Shown here: piece after piece, positions 8,142 to 16,699 of the stretch
Layout of the letters: every line of letters begins with the position of its first letter
Position numbering within the stretch: the first letter of the stretch is position 1
NCBI GenBank assembly: GCA_020026415.1
Contig: JAHHQL010000004.1
Location: 1-64,000, forward strand
Direction of reading: 5' to 3'
DNA from: Alistipes sp.
Lineage (GTDB): Bacteria; Bacteroidota; Bacteroidia; Bacteroidales; Rikenellaceae
Length of the DNA: 64,000 nt
Made by a program: the position numbers and the translations under genes
Notes under the pieces: model-generated
What the model saw: only the letters and a program-made list of their open reading frames with translations
Databases searched by the model: none
Told to the model about the DNA's origin: nothing

Positions 8142-9116
8142 ATGAGTTACATCGAAAATTCCAAGCAGTACACCGGTAAAGATCTGGCCAACACGTTTTT
8201 CATCCCCATGCTGACGGGCGAGTCGGCCAAGGATCTGGCGATCCGCGTCCTGTACAACATGCCCGTGCCTACCATCGTCACCACGTGGACGTCGAAACCG
8301 GGCATCATGCACAAATTCACCTCGAAAGGCTGGGTCGGCGGTCAGTCGGCCGAGAAGAAGGACATGGAGATCCCCATGACGCGCATCAAGGCCGAAAACG
8401 CCTACTCGGCAGCCGAATATTTCTCGATGGTCTATGAGAAGGTCTCCGCAATCACCTCGATGAACATGGAGGATCTTTCGGGTACGGAACTCGAAAAGGC
8501 CGAGACCGAACTCTTCCGCAAGACCCTTCAGGAGGAGATCCGTGCCACAATGTGGTTGGGCGACACCACCCAGCCCTCGTTGAACACCTTCGACGGACTG
8601 CTGAAACCCATCTTCAAGGGCGTGGGCGACAAATCCGTCCGCTCGATCGATTTTCCCGCAGGAGAACTCAAATCCTACACACTCCAAAATATAATGGGCA
8701 AACTTTTGGAACAGGCTCCCGCAGCCTTGCAGCATCTGCGTTCGGAAGGTCATCTGGCCTTCTTTGCCACAAGCGATCTCAGCAACCTCTTCGAGACCGG
8801 TCTCAACGAAAACGGATGTTCCACCTCGTACACCGACCTTAAAGAGGGTATTCCGCAACTCTCCTTCCGCGGCATTCCGATCATCGACCTCAAAATAGGC
8901 GGCTACACCCTGCCTTCGACCCTTCCCAAGTCGTTCATCATCCTCACCGACCGCCGCAATCTGGTGCTGGCCGTCAATACGGCCGACCTGCCCGGCAACG
9001 AGGTGCGCATGTGGTACAACCCCGACGAGATGGAGAATCGTCAGCGAGCCGTCTTCATGGCAGGTTGCGGCCTGTTGTCGAAAGACCTCGTCATGGTCGC
9101 CAAAACCGACGCCTAA
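8142..9116 (+). CDS. Phage major capsid-like protein
   Basis: The 324-residue protein lies between head protease and portal, the standard place of a major capsid protein. The N-terminal arm, a long helix (about 95-130, rich in E and M), and a C-terminal beta domain with MWYNPDEMENRQRAVFMAGCGLLSKDLVMV fit HK97-type capsid folds. I do not recognise a named family more exactly. The start at 8142 is preceded by an A-rich 34-base spacer. A terminator-like hairpin follows the gene, so its mRNA may be more abundant than that of the genes downstream. Confidence 0.72.
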   Translation: MSYIENSKQYTGKDLANTFFIPMLTGESAKDLAIRVLYNMPVPTIVTTWTSKPGIMHKFTSKGWVGGQSAEKKDMEIPMTRIKAENAYSAAEYFSMVYEKVSAITSMNMEDLSGTELEKAETELFRKTLQEEIRATMWLGDTTQPSLNTFDGLLKPIFKGVGDKSVRSIDFPAGELKSYTLQNIMGKLLEQAPAALQHLRSEGHLAFFATSDLSNLFETGLNENGCSTSYTDLKEGIPQLSFRGIPIIDLKIGGYTLPSTLPKSFIILTDRRNLVLAVNTADLPGNEVRMWYNPDEMENRQRAVFMAGCGLLSKDLVMVAKTDA

Positions 9117-9134
9117 CCCGATTCACAAACCTGC

Positions 9135-9173
9135 AAAAAGGAGCCGTCGGAGCGATTCGGCCGCTCCTTTTTT
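9135..9173 (+). terminator. Terminator-like hairpin inside the cassette, after the capsid gene
   Basis: AAAAAGGAGC pairs with GCTCCTTTTTT around an 18-base loop, followed by the T run. The portal gene starts only 14 bases later with no promoter between, so read-through must supply it. Confidence 0.75.
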
Positions 9174-9186
9174 AATCCGAAAATCT

Positions 9187-10413
9187 ATGACACGCAAAAT
9201 GAAAACCGCGGCTGTTGCCGTTACAAACCGTACCGATCCCTACCTGACGCTTTCGCCGCACCGTGTCGAAAGCGACAAGTTCTGGCGTTGGGGCGACGAC
9301 AATCTCTTCCCTCAGGCACTGGCTCTGATGGCACGCCGCTCCACCACCCATCGCCGCATCATCAACGACAAGGCCGACTACATATCGGGCAAGGGCTTCA
9401 CCTGCGACGAGGAACGACAACCCCTGCTCGCCGAATTTCTGCGCCATGCCAACGGCAACGACGAGACCCTGCGCCAGATCCTCAACAAGATTGCTTTCGA
9501 CAAGGCATTGTTCGGCAATGCCTTCTTGGAGGTGGTCACCGACCATCGCCGTTCGTTCCTCTCGCTCTATCATCAGGATGCTTCGCGTTGCCGCATCGCC
9601 CGCGACTCGGAACACGTCATCCTGCACCACAACTGGGCGGATTTCCGCGAAAAGGAGGCCGTGATCCTCCCGCTTTATCCGCGTTTCGAGGAACAGAGCG
9701 ACGGATCGCTCCGCTCCGTCGTCCACTACAAGGACTACGAACCCACCTTCGAACACTACGGTGTTCCGCCCTACATTGCGGGATTCGGCGTGTCGGCCAT
9801 CGCCTACAAGACCGACCGCTGGAACATCTCGCGTCTGGACAATTCGTTCCAATTGTCGGGAGTCATGATGCTCGACTCGTCGGTCGATAACGAGATCGAG
9901 GCGGAACGCATCGTGCGCCTCGCCGAACGCAAATTTGCCGGCAATCCGGGACAGGTGATGTTCGTCCTGCGCGATGCGGGCAAGGAGCAGGACCATTCGC
10001 AGTTCATCCCGATTCAGTCGGGCAACGAAGGCGACTGGCAGGCACTCCACCAGCAGGCCGTCGGCGATATTGTGGTGGCTCATTCGTGGTTCCGCACCCT
10101 CAGCGGTCTGGACTACTCGACAGGATTCAGTGCCGAACGCATCCTCCACGAATACGAGGTGGCTCTCAACACGGTCATCCTCGGCGAACAGGAAGAGTTG
10201 CTCGACCCGATCCGCGAACTCCTCCGCAACATCCTCCGCACGGACTGCTCCACGATGGAAGTCATCAACCGTCCGCCCACCCGCTCGAAACCCATCTATA
10301 TGAAGATCTGGGAGGCACGCAAGGCCGACGGACTGGATTACGACCCACAGGATGCGCGCCAGCAGAAGTATCTCTCCGAGATCACGAAATACAACATCCG
10401 CCACATCGACTAA
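9187..10413 (+). CDS. Phage portal protein
   Basis: The 408-residue protein has the portal pattern: an N-terminal section about a set of local coordinates (DNLFPQALALMARRSTTHRRIINDKADYI), a middle section with GNAFLEVV and the YHQDASRCRI region, and a C-terminal helical section ending in EITKYNIRHID. Portals form the dodecameric ring at the unique capsid vertex through which DNA is packaged and ejected. The family usually needs a terminase partner, which is absent here. The first ATG (9187) is 14 bases after the terminator-like hairpin; MKTAAV six codons later is an alternative start. Confidence 0.78.
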   Translation: MTRKMKTAAVAVTNRTDPYLTLSPHRVESDKFWRWGDDNLFPQALALMARRSTTHRRIINDKADYISGKGFTCDEERQPLLAEFLRHANGNDETLRQILNKIAFDKALFGNAFLEVVTDHRRSFLSLYHQDASRCRIARDSEHVILHHNWADFREKEAVILPLYPRFEEQSDGSLRSVVHYKDYEPTFEHYGVPPYIAGFGVSAIAYKTDRWNISRLDNSFQLSGVMMLDSSVDNEIEAERIVRLAERKFAGNPGQVMFVLRDAGKEQDHSQFIPIQSGNEGDWQALHQQAVGDIVVAHSWFRTLSGLDYSTGFSAERILHEYEVALNTVILGEQEELLDPIRELLRNILRTDCSTMEVINRPPTRSKPIYMKIWEARKADGLDYDPQDARQQKYLSEITKYNIRHID

Positions 10414-10427
10414 AACCCCCAAAAACC

Positions 10428-10892
10428 ATGTCACGAACACTCATCACCCCCGCGGAGGTCATCTCGAAGGCATTCTCCGCGGACGAGATCCTTTCACCCG
10501 ATGCCGTTCTCGAAGAGGACATCCTCTCCGCCGAGGAGGGACGTCTTGTCCCCGTCATCGGCCGTCCGTTGTACGATGCCCTCCGCAAAGGCCTCCACAC
10601 GGAACTTGTCGGCGAATACATCGCCCCCGCACTCGCCTTGCACACCCGTCTTCTGATTCAGGGTCGTCTGAACGTCCGAACCACCTCGGTCGGCACGACT
10701 GCCCCGCACGACAAGCCCACGGAAACTGCACTCCATGCCCTCAGGGCATCGCTCCGCCGACAGGCATCGCTTCTGATGCGCCGTCTGACCGTTCATCTGA
10801 ACCGCAACACGGAGCGTTACCCCGAATACAACCCCGCATATAACCCCTTAAACCGCTGTTCGACCGATGGAAACCTTATACAGATTCTTTAG
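10428..10892 (+). CDS. Putative phage head-tail connector protein
   Basis: The 154-residue protein has helical content and the pattern ITPAEVISKAF near the start, with a repeat of short helices typical of gp6/gp15-like head-completion proteins (a DNA-packaging adaptor ring below the portal). It follows the portal by 14 bases, where a connector is expected, and overlaps the holin gene by 26 bases. The start at 10428 follows an A-rich spacer. The assignment is by position and general shape. Confidence 0.6.
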   Translation: MSRTLITPAEVISKAFSADEILSPDAVLEEDILSAEEGRLVPVIGRPLYDALRKGLHTELVGEYIAPALALHTRLLIQGRLNVRTTSVGTTAPHDKPTETALHALRASLRRQASLLMRRLTVHLNRNTERYPEYNPAYNPLNRCSTDGNLIQIL

Positions 10893-11295
10893 CGGCATCG
10901 CCGCCTCGATCCTCGCCGTTTTTGCCCCTGTCAGCCCGCTGATCATCTCGACGGTAGTCTTTATCGGGGTCGATTTTCTGACGGGTGTGGCGGCCGACCG
11001 CGCCGGAACGCACCGCCGTGGCAAGACGTGGCGATTCCAGAGCCGCAAGGCTTGGAATACCGTCCTCAAACTGCTGATGGCACTTCTGTGCATCATCCTC
11101 GGCCGGTTGTTGGAACACTGCATCCTCGACTTCATGCACATCCCCCTGTCGCGGATCTTCACGGGATTCATCTGCGGTGTGGAGTTGTGGTCGTTCCTCG
11201 AAAATGCCGCCGAACTCTCCGACGCCCCCGTATTCCTCCAACTCCGCCAATACGCCCGCCGCCATGCCGACGAGGATCTTTTTCCGAAAAAATGA
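10867..11295 (+). CDS. Phage holin-family membrane protein
   Basis: The 142-residue protein has at least three hydrophobic segments: about 8-22, 27-48 ending VFIGVDFLTGVAADR, and 68-110. The FLTGVAADR-type segment, followed by a basic stretch (RRGKTWRFQSRK), is typical of the phage holin family that forms pores for lysis in Bacteroidota prophages. No endolysin gene is next to it. It is the last gene before the operon terminator. Confidence 0.75.
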   Translation: METLYRFFSGIAASILAVFAPVSPLIISTVVFIGVDFLTGVAADRAGTHRRGKTWRFQSRKAWNTVLKLLMALLCIILGRLLEHCILDFMHIPLSRIFTGFICGVELWSFLENAAELSDAPVFLQLRQYARRHADEDLFPKK

Positions 11296-11305
11296 TCCTT
11301 CCGAC

Positions 11306-11338
11306 CGCTTCTCCCGAAATGGGAGAAGCGTTTTTTTT
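11306..11338 (+). terminator. Terminator of the phage-derived operon
   Basis: CGCTTCTCCC pairs with GGGAGAAGCG around a five-base loop and is followed by eight T. Confidence 0.9.
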
Positions 11339-11339
11339 G

Positions 11340-11347
11340 TATCTTTA
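11340..11347 (+). promoter_or_regulatory. -7 box of comEC
   Basis: TATCTTTA (one base off TAnnTTTG) lies directly after the operon terminator and 6 bases before the first ATG of comEC. Confidence 0.5.
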
Positions 11348-11353
11348 CCCTCG

Positions 11354-12805
11354 ATGCGCACCACACCCCGAATACCCGTCCCGATGCTCCGCCTCCTTCT
11401 ACCTTTTGCAGGAGGCATTCTCCTCTCCGAGGCAGGCACTCTGCCGTGGGGATTTCTTGCTGTGGGGATCATCCTTTCGGGTGTCATTGCCCTTTGGATG
11501 CAGAGCCGTGCGGCAACTTTTCTGATGCTCGTTTTGGCGGGATTCGCCGTAGCCCAACTCGACAAACCCCAAATGCAAGTTCCACGTGGAACAAACCTCG
11601 AACTTGCCCTAAGAATTGAATCCATACCCACCGAAAACAAGGCCTCGGCCATATTGGAGGCGTGGCGGGACGATCCTCGCGCCACATGGCAGACCGCCTC
11701 GGAACGCCTTATGGTGTGGGGCGATTCAACCCTGCAATTCATGCCCGAAGAGCGGATCGTGTGTCGCAGCCGCATCCGTCCCTTGAAAAGCCGCCATAAG
11801 TCGTATCTTGATCTGATGCAACGGCGCGGTTATACGGGAAGCGTCTTTGTGGCGGGTACTTCGATCGTGGAGCGCACTCCCGCAAAAAGTCCTTCGCTCC
11901 ATGTACGGGCAGTCGAGAAGATCCGCAAACTGCGCACCGAGGGCGAAACCGAGAGCGTGATCCGTGCCATGGTGGCGGGAGATCGGAGTCTTTTAAGCGG
12001 AGAACTTCGCACGGCATTCTCGCATAGCGGATTTGCCCATCTGCTGTCCGTATCGGGACTACACACGGGCATGGTCTTTCTCATGGTCAATCTGCTGTTG
12101 TGGTGGATGCCCCTTTTGCGGTACGGGTATCTGCTCCGCAACCTGATCTCGATCGCCGTGGTGTGGTGTTATGTGGCGGCAACAGGTTGTGCGCCGAGCG
12201 TCATCCGTGCGGGCATCATGTATTCGCTGTTGCAGTTCTGTCTGTTCCGCGGGTCGGAATACCTGACGATCAATGCCTTGTCGGGAGCGGCTTTCCTGAT
12301 GCTTCTGTGGTGTCCCGCATGGATCGGCGACATCAGTTTCCAATTGTCGTTTCTGGCGGTGGCGGCAATTGTCGTATGGGGCATCCCCCTCTGTCGCCGT
12401 GTACGCACCCGCAACGTCTGGATCGACCGTCTTCTTCAGGCATGGATCATTTCGCTGGTGGCGGGAGTTGCCACCGCGCCCCTCGTCAGTCACACGTTCG
12501 GGCAGATTCCGCTGTTGGGGTTGGTGTTGAATCCCGTGGCGATCCTACTGGGTATGGTCATTGTGGCGGCGGGAACACTGTGGCTGGTGATGCCCGCATT
12601 TTTTGCCGAGGTCTTCGCCTTCCCGATTGCCCTTGCGACCGACCTTCTGTGTCGGCTTGCCCGAATCACCTCCGCAGCGGAGTGGGGATGCCTTTCCTAC
12701 TCGATTTCGGCCACTGCAACCCTGTTGATCTATCTGTTTTTCGCGGGAATAACCCTCGTTTTATGGTTCGCGGATCGCAAAAAAGCACTACCTTTGCACT
12801 CATGA
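11354..12805 (+). CDS. comEC: ComEC/Rec2-type competence membrane protein
   Basis: The 483-residue polytopic protein should form the inner-membrane channel that takes up single-stranded DNA. The N-terminal part has two hydrophobic segments and a beta-rich region (about 85-180, DUF4131/OB type). The competence domain from about 220 carries GFAHLLSVSGLHTGM, the family hallmark, and many membrane helices. The C-terminal metallo-beta-lactamase domain found in longer ComEC proteins is absent, as in many Bacteroidota. The start may be 11354, almost at the expected transcript start, or the in-frame ATG at 11384. It overlaps the next gene by ATGA, so the pair is translationally coupled. Confidence 0.85.
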   Translation: MRTTPRIPVPMLRLLLPFAGGILLSEAGTLPWGFLAVGIILSGVIALWMQSRAATFLMLVLAGFAVAQLDKPQMQVPRGTNLELALRIESIPTENKASAILEAWRDDPRATWQTASERLMVWGDSTLQFMPEERIVCRSRIRPLKSRHKSYLDLMQRRGYTGSVFVAGTSIVERTPAKSPSLHVRAVEKIRKLRTEGETESVIRAMVAGDRSLLSGELRTAFSHSGFAHLLSVSGLHTGMVFLMVNLLLWWMPLLRYGYLLRNLISIAVVWCYVAATGCAPSVIRAGIMYSLLQFCLFRGSEYLTINALSGAAFLMLLWCPAWIGDISFQLSFLAVAAIVVWGIPLCRRVRTRNVWIDRLLQAWIISLVAGVATAPLVSHTFGQIPLLGLVLNPVAILLGMVIVAAGTLWLVMPAFFAEVFAFPIALATDLLCRLARITSAAEWGCLSYSISATATLLIYLFFAGITLVLWFADRKKALPLHS

Positions 12806-13959
12806 CAACCATCTCAAAAGAAGAATTACGCCGTTTGCTGATGCCCGATGTACAAGAGGCCATCCGCTCGGCCATCGACCGCGACCCCGTAGCGGTGGCA
12901 CTCGACAGCCGTATCCCCGAACCGCGTCTTGTCGCCACACAGGTCAAATACCTGCGTCGCGCCCAATCGAAACTCCCCTCCTATGCCGCCGCGTGGTGCA
13001 TCATCCCGTCGCTTGCCTTCGAGCAGTCGTCGAGCGAGCAATGTGCCGTCCACAAACCGCTGGAGGGCGATCGTGTGTTGGATCTCACGTGCGGATTGGG
13101 GGTCGATGCGTGGTATCTGAGCCGTCATTTCCGAGAAATCGTTACCTTGGAGCGGAATCCTCTGTTGGCGGAAATTGCCCGCGAGAATTTCAGGCGGCTC
13201 GGAGCAAAGAACATCGGAGTGGTGAATTGTTCGGCAGAAGAGTATGTCGCCTCCTGCAAGGAGCAGTTCGACTGGATCTATGCCGATCCCGACCGCCGTT
13301 CGGAGCGGGGCGAAAAACTCGTCCGCCTGGAGGATTGTTCGCCCGACATGATTGCCCTGATGCCCCGTCTGAAGACCCTTGCCCCGAAGATCTGCATCAA
13401 AAACTCCCCGCTGTTCGACATTGACGAACCGAGGCGGTTGTTCGGCGCGTGTCGGGTCGAAGTCGTATCGCTGAACGACGAATGCAAGGAGGTGATGATT
13501 CTTTTGGACGGCGCGAAGCACTCCGAGATCACCGCGACCGCCATCGGCATCGGTCGTTTTTCCGCTCCGGCGGATCATCTGCCGCCTGCCCGTCCTCCGA
13601 AATTCTCGGCGGAGGCGTATCACTGGCTCACGATTCCCGATGTTGCGCTTCAGAAAGCGAGGTTGGCACGCCTGCACCTCGAAGGCTGGGCAGACATCTG
13701 GTCGGAAAACGGATTCGGATTTTCGGCAGAGCGTCCCACGGAAGTCATGGGACGCGTCTTCGAGATCGAAAAAATAGAACCCTACGATCCCAAACAACTG
13801 AAACGCACCTTGAAGGGTCGCGGCGTGGAGATCTTCAAGCGCGATTTCCCGTTCCGCATCGAGGAGGTGATGCGCCGTGCGGGATGCCGTGCGGGCAGCG
13901 AAATCCGCCTCGCCATGACGAAAATCGAAGACAAACATTGGGTTATCCGTCTAAAATAG
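12802..13959 (+). CDS. Class I SAM-dependent methyltransferase, PG_1098 type
   Basis: The 385-residue protein resembles the PG_1098 family of Bacteroidota: an N-terminal ferredoxin-like helical part, a Rossmann methyltransferase core with VLDLTCGLGVDAWYLS (about 93-108) and DWIYADPDRR (about 157-166), and a C-terminal THUMP-like domain. A nucleic-acid substrate, probably RNA, is likely but not shown. It starts inside the comEC stop codon. The annotated frame remains open far upstream, but that is the shadow of comEC. Confidence 0.8.
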   Translation: MTTISKEELRRLLMPDVQEAIRSAIDRDPVAVALDSRIPEPRLVATQVKYLRRAQSKLPSYAAAWCIIPSLAFEQSSSEQCAVHKPLEGDRVLDLTCGLGVDAWYLSRHFREIVTLERNPLLAEIARENFRRLGAKNIGVVNCSAEEYVASCKEQFDWIYADPDRRSERGEKLVRLEDCSPDMIALMPRLKTLAPKICIKNSPLFDIDEPRRLFGACRVEVVSLNDECKEVMILLDGAKHSEITATAIGIGRFSAPADHLPPARPPKFSAEAYHWLTIPDVALQKARLARLHLEGWADIWSENGFGFSAERPTEVMGRVFEIEKIEPYDPKQLKRTLKGRGVEIFKRDFPFRIEEVMRRAGCRAGSEIRLAMTKIEDKHWVIRLK

Positions 13960-13968
13960 TTAGTTTTG
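13939..13968 (+). promoter_or_regulatory. Promoter of the brkB-DUF2520-kdsC unit
   Basis: TTG at 13939-13941 and TAGTTTTG at 13961-13968 are 19 bases apart, overlapping the end of the methyltransferase gene. Confidence 0.6.
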
Positions 13969-14026
13969 CAGATGGAACATGTCGTTTTCGCGGCACGACA
14001 TCCGCCCCTCTAAAATTCACGACAAG

Positions 14027-15328
14027 ATGAAAATCAAGGAGATACCCACCTATTTCACCGAGACCATCTTCAAATATGACGAGGACGACCTCCATTCGCC
14101 CTTCAGCCGATGGTTTGTCCGCCAATACAAGTTGGTGTTCTACACGGCACGCGGTGTGATGGAACACGGCACGATGGTACGCTCGGCCGCCCTCACCTTC
14201 TACACCCTCATGTCGCTCGTCCCGATCGTTGCCGTGGCCTTCGCCATCGTCAAGGGATTCGGACTGGCCGACACCCTCACCGAAAGCCTCTACGACCTCT
14301 TCCCCAACAACCCCGAAACGGCACAATATCTGCTGGATTTCGCCGAGAAAGCCATTGCCCGCACCCGCGGAGGACTGGTTGCCACGGTGGCACTGATCAC
14401 CCTGTTGTGGGCGGTGATCCGCGTGTTGTCGTCCATCGAAAGTGCCTTCAACGCCATCTGGGAGGTGAAAATCCGCCGCAGCATGGCTCGCCAATACACC
14501 GACTACATCGCCATCCTGTTCATCGTCCCCATCCTGTGGATCACGGCAAACGCCGTCGGCAACTTCGCACAGCGTCTTCTGGGATTTGACGACAGCTGGT
14601 ACTACATGCTGCTCTCGAAACTCATCTCGCTGATCGTCGTATGGTTCATGTTCACCCTGATGTACGTCATCATTCCGAGTACGAAAGTCAATTTCGGAAG
14701 TGCCTTCCGTGCGGGGATCTTCACGGGCACGCTCTTCCTCCTGTTCCAGTGGGGTTACATCTACTTACAGCAGTGGATGACCTCCTACAACGCCATCTAC
14801 GGCAGTTTCGTTGCCCTGCCCCTGTTGCTGGTCTGGATGCAGACCTCGTGGCAGATCCTCTTGTTCGGTGCGGAACTTTCGTTTGCCTATCAGAATATTT
14901 CGCGTTTCGATGCCGAGCGGGAATCGCTGCTCGTCAGCCACAACATGCGCCGCAGGATCATTCTGGCGGTGATGCTGGTCGTGGTGCGTAATTTCCGCAA
15001 TCGGGGCGGTGCACTGCCTGCCGAGGAGATTCGCCGCGAATTGAAACTCCCCACCCGTATCGTAAACGATGTGCTGTACCAACTTGTCGAAGCCAAGCAG
15101 CTGATTGCCGTTTCGGACAACAACTCGCAACACGAAGTGAGTTACACGCCCGCCTACGAAATCTCGCAGATGACCTTCTACGGCATCATTCAGGCGGTGG
15201 AGGAGTGTGGCGGTCAGTTCCGACTCCCCGCAACGCACGACCTGAAACGGATCGACGAGGTGTTGAACCACATGGACGAAGAGTATGTGAACAAGCACAA
15301 ATTCATCCATGTGACCGATTTAATTTAG
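14027..15328 (+). CDS. YihY/BrkB-family inner membrane protein
   Basis: The 433-residue protein has the six-helix YihY/BrkB domain at about 35-300, including RSAALTFYTLMSLVPIVAV, a conserved first core helix, and YNAIYGSFVALPLLLVWMQ late in the domain. A C-terminal winged-helix-like region (about 315-430) is common in the Bacteroidota version. The role is unknown; the family is no longer thought to be RNase BN. The ATG at 13979 is in frame but only 10 bases after the -7 box; 14027 is chosen because MKIKEIPTYF looks like a normal N-terminus. Confidence 0.85.
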   Translation: MKIKEIPTYFTETIFKYDEDDLHSPFSRWFVRQYKLVFYTARGVMEHGTMVRSAALTFYTLMSLVPIVAVAFAIVKGFGLADTLTESLYDLFPNNPETAQYLLDFAEKAIARTRGGLVATVALITLLWAVIRVLSSIESAFNAIWEVKIRRSMARQYTDYIAILFIVPILWITANAVGNFAQRLLGFDDSWYYMLLSKLISLIVVWFMFTLMYVIIPSTKVNFGSAFRAGIFTGTLFLLFQWGYIYLQQWMTSYNAIYGSFVALPLLLVWMQTSWQILLFGAELSFAYQNISRFDAERESLLVSHNMRRRIILAVMLVVVRNFRNRGGALPAEEIRRELKLPTRIVNDVLYQLVEAKQLIAVSDNNSQHEVSYTPAYEISQMTFYGIIQAVEECGGQFRLPATHDLKRIDEVLNHMDEEYVNKHKFIHVTDLI

Positions 15329-15335
15329 CCTCAAA

Positions 15336-16124
15336 ATGGAAACAAACGCCAAAATAGAACGGGTCGCCATCCTCGGAAGCGGCAATCTGGCCGAGGCACT
15401 CGCCACGGCACTCGCCGCAAACGATCTTTCGCCCGTTGCCATCATTTCGCGTAACGAGGAGCGCGGTCGCAAGGTTGCCTCGCTTGCCCGCTCCACGTGG
15501 TATCCCAAGGCGGAAGATGCCCCCGAAGCCGATCTGTATCTCATTTCGGTCAGTGACCGTGCGGTCGAAGAGGTTGCCGGGGGGTTGCACCTTTCCGCGG
15601 ATCGAATCGTGGCACACACGGCGGGTTGCGTCAGCATCGACGCCCTCAAAACACATCCGCGTCGCGCCGTGTTCTATCCCTTGCAGACCTTCACGAAGGG
15701 TCGGCGGGTCGATTTCCGGGAGATCCCGATCTTCACGGAGGGCAATACCGAAGAGGTCGAACGGTGCATCGCGGAATTTGCCCGCCGCATTTCGCTTTCA
15801 GTGACCCATGCTTCGGGCGAACGCCGTCGGAAGATCCATCTGGCGGGGGTTTTTGCCAACAATTTCGCCAACCACATGTTCGCCCTCGGCGAAGAGGTAA
15901 TGCGTTCGGCTGGGTTGGATTTCGACCTTCTGAAGCCCATCATCCGCGAGACCGCCGCCAAAGCCTGCGATGCGGAATCACCCGTCAAGGTACAGACGGG
16001 CCCCGCCGTTCGGGGCGATCGGGGATCGATGGAGCGTCATCTGGAGTTGATCGACGATCCGAACATCAAAGAGATATACATCAAAACAAGTCAAAATATA
16101 TGGGAAATTTCAAAGAAGATATAG
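15336..16124 (+). CDS. Rossmann-fold oxidoreductase-like protein (DUF2520)
   Basis: The 262-residue protein has an N-terminal NAD(P)-binding motif (VAILGSGNLAEALA, about 10-23) like pyrroline-5-carboxylate reductase and a helical DUF2520 C-terminus (FANNFANHMFALGEEVM). The substrate is unknown. It starts 7 bases after brkB and overlaps kdsC by 25 bases, so the three genes are one unit. It is not ProC itself, which has a different C-terminal dimerisation sequence. Confidence 0.82.
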   Translation: METNAKIERVAILGSGNLAEALATALAANDLSPVAIISRNEERGRKVASLARSTWYPKAEDAPEADLYLISVSDRAVEEVAGGLHLSADRIVAHTAGCVSIDALKTHPRRAVFYPLQTFTKGRRVDFREIPIFTEGNTEEVERCIAEFARRISLSVTHASGERRRKIHLAGVFANNFANHMFALGEEVMRSAGLDFDLLKPIIRETAAKACDAESPVKVQTGPAVRGDRGSMERHLELIDDPNIKEIYIKTSQNIWEISKKI

Positions 16125-16645
16125 CACGCTGCGAAGCGTTCGTATTCGATGTGGACGGAGTGATGACCGACGGAGGCATCATCCCCACCTTGGAGGGTGA
16201 TTTCATCCGCCGCTACAATGCCAAGGACGGCTACGCGCTGGCCTACGCCGTAAAGCACGGCTACAAGATCTGCATCATCACGGGCGGTCGCGGTCGCAAC
16301 CTCGAACACCGTCTCGAAATGCTCGGCATCCGCGACTACTTCACCGACTGCATGGACAAGATCACCACCATGCGGGAATACTTCGCCAAAAACGGCATCA
16401 ACGCCGAAAACGCCATCTATATGGGTGACGACATTCCCGATCTGGAGTGTATGCGTGCCGTGGGCATTCCCGTGTGTCCCGCCGATGCCGCCATGGAGGT
16501 CATCGAGGCCTCGCGTTACGTGTCGGAGTACAACGGCGGACAGGGTGCCGTGCGCGACATCGTCGAACAGGTACTGCGTGCCAAGGGCGACTGGGCAAAG
16601 GATTCGATGGGCGTAACCCCCTCGTCGCTGTGCGCCTCGCGCTAA
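16100..16645 (+). CDS. kdsC: 3-deoxy-D-manno-octulosonate 8-phosphate phosphatase (KdsC)
   Basis: The 181-residue HAD hydrolase of KdsC type has the nucleophile motif FDVDGVMTDG (about 14-23), IITGGRGRNLEHR (about 60-72) and the metal-binding GDDIPDLECM (about 112-121). There is no cap domain, as expected for the tetrameric KdsC fold. It removes phosphate from KDO-8-P to give KDO for lipopolysaccharide. The real start is at 16100, inside the end of the DUF2520 gene. A terminator follows. Confidence 0.88.
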   Translation: MGNFKEDIARCEAFVFDVDGVMTDGGIIPTLEGDFIRRYNAKDGYALAYAVKHGYKICIITGGRGRNLEHRLEMLGIRDYFTDCMDKITTMREYFAKNGINAENAIYMGDDIPDLECMRAVGIPVCPADAAMEVIEASRYVSEYNGGQGAVRDIVEQVLRAKGDWAKDSMGVTPSSLCASR

Positions 16646-16659
16646 ACCACTTTATACAC

Positions 16660-16698
16660 AAAAAGAGCCTTGACCCTAACGGATCAAGGCTCTTTTTA
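16660..16698. terminator. Terminator between kdsC and the frameshifted lipoprotein
   Basis: AAAAAGAGCCTTGA pairs with TCAAGGCTCTTTTT around ten bases. It is symmetric, so it can serve both converging genes. Confidence 0.88.
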
Positions 16699-16699
16699 T

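Larger units (their letters stand above)
3665..11295 (+). mobile_element. Phage-derived structural gene cassette (capsid, portal, protease, tail-like, holin) without terminase or integrase
   Basis: Eight consecutive rightward genes encode recognisable phage morphogenesis functions. All are full-length in appearance. They overlap or lie 6-70 bases apart and run from one host-type promoter to one terminator. Host genes flank both ends (mqnA-like at left, comEC at right). No integrase, att repeat, terminase, tape measure, endolysin or repressor is seen. Base composition resembles the surrounding chromosome. The tail-like genes precede the head genes, reversed or permuted relative to the usual phage order. 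It could be a domesticated particle, a satellite, or a prophage remnant under selection. Confidence 0.75.
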
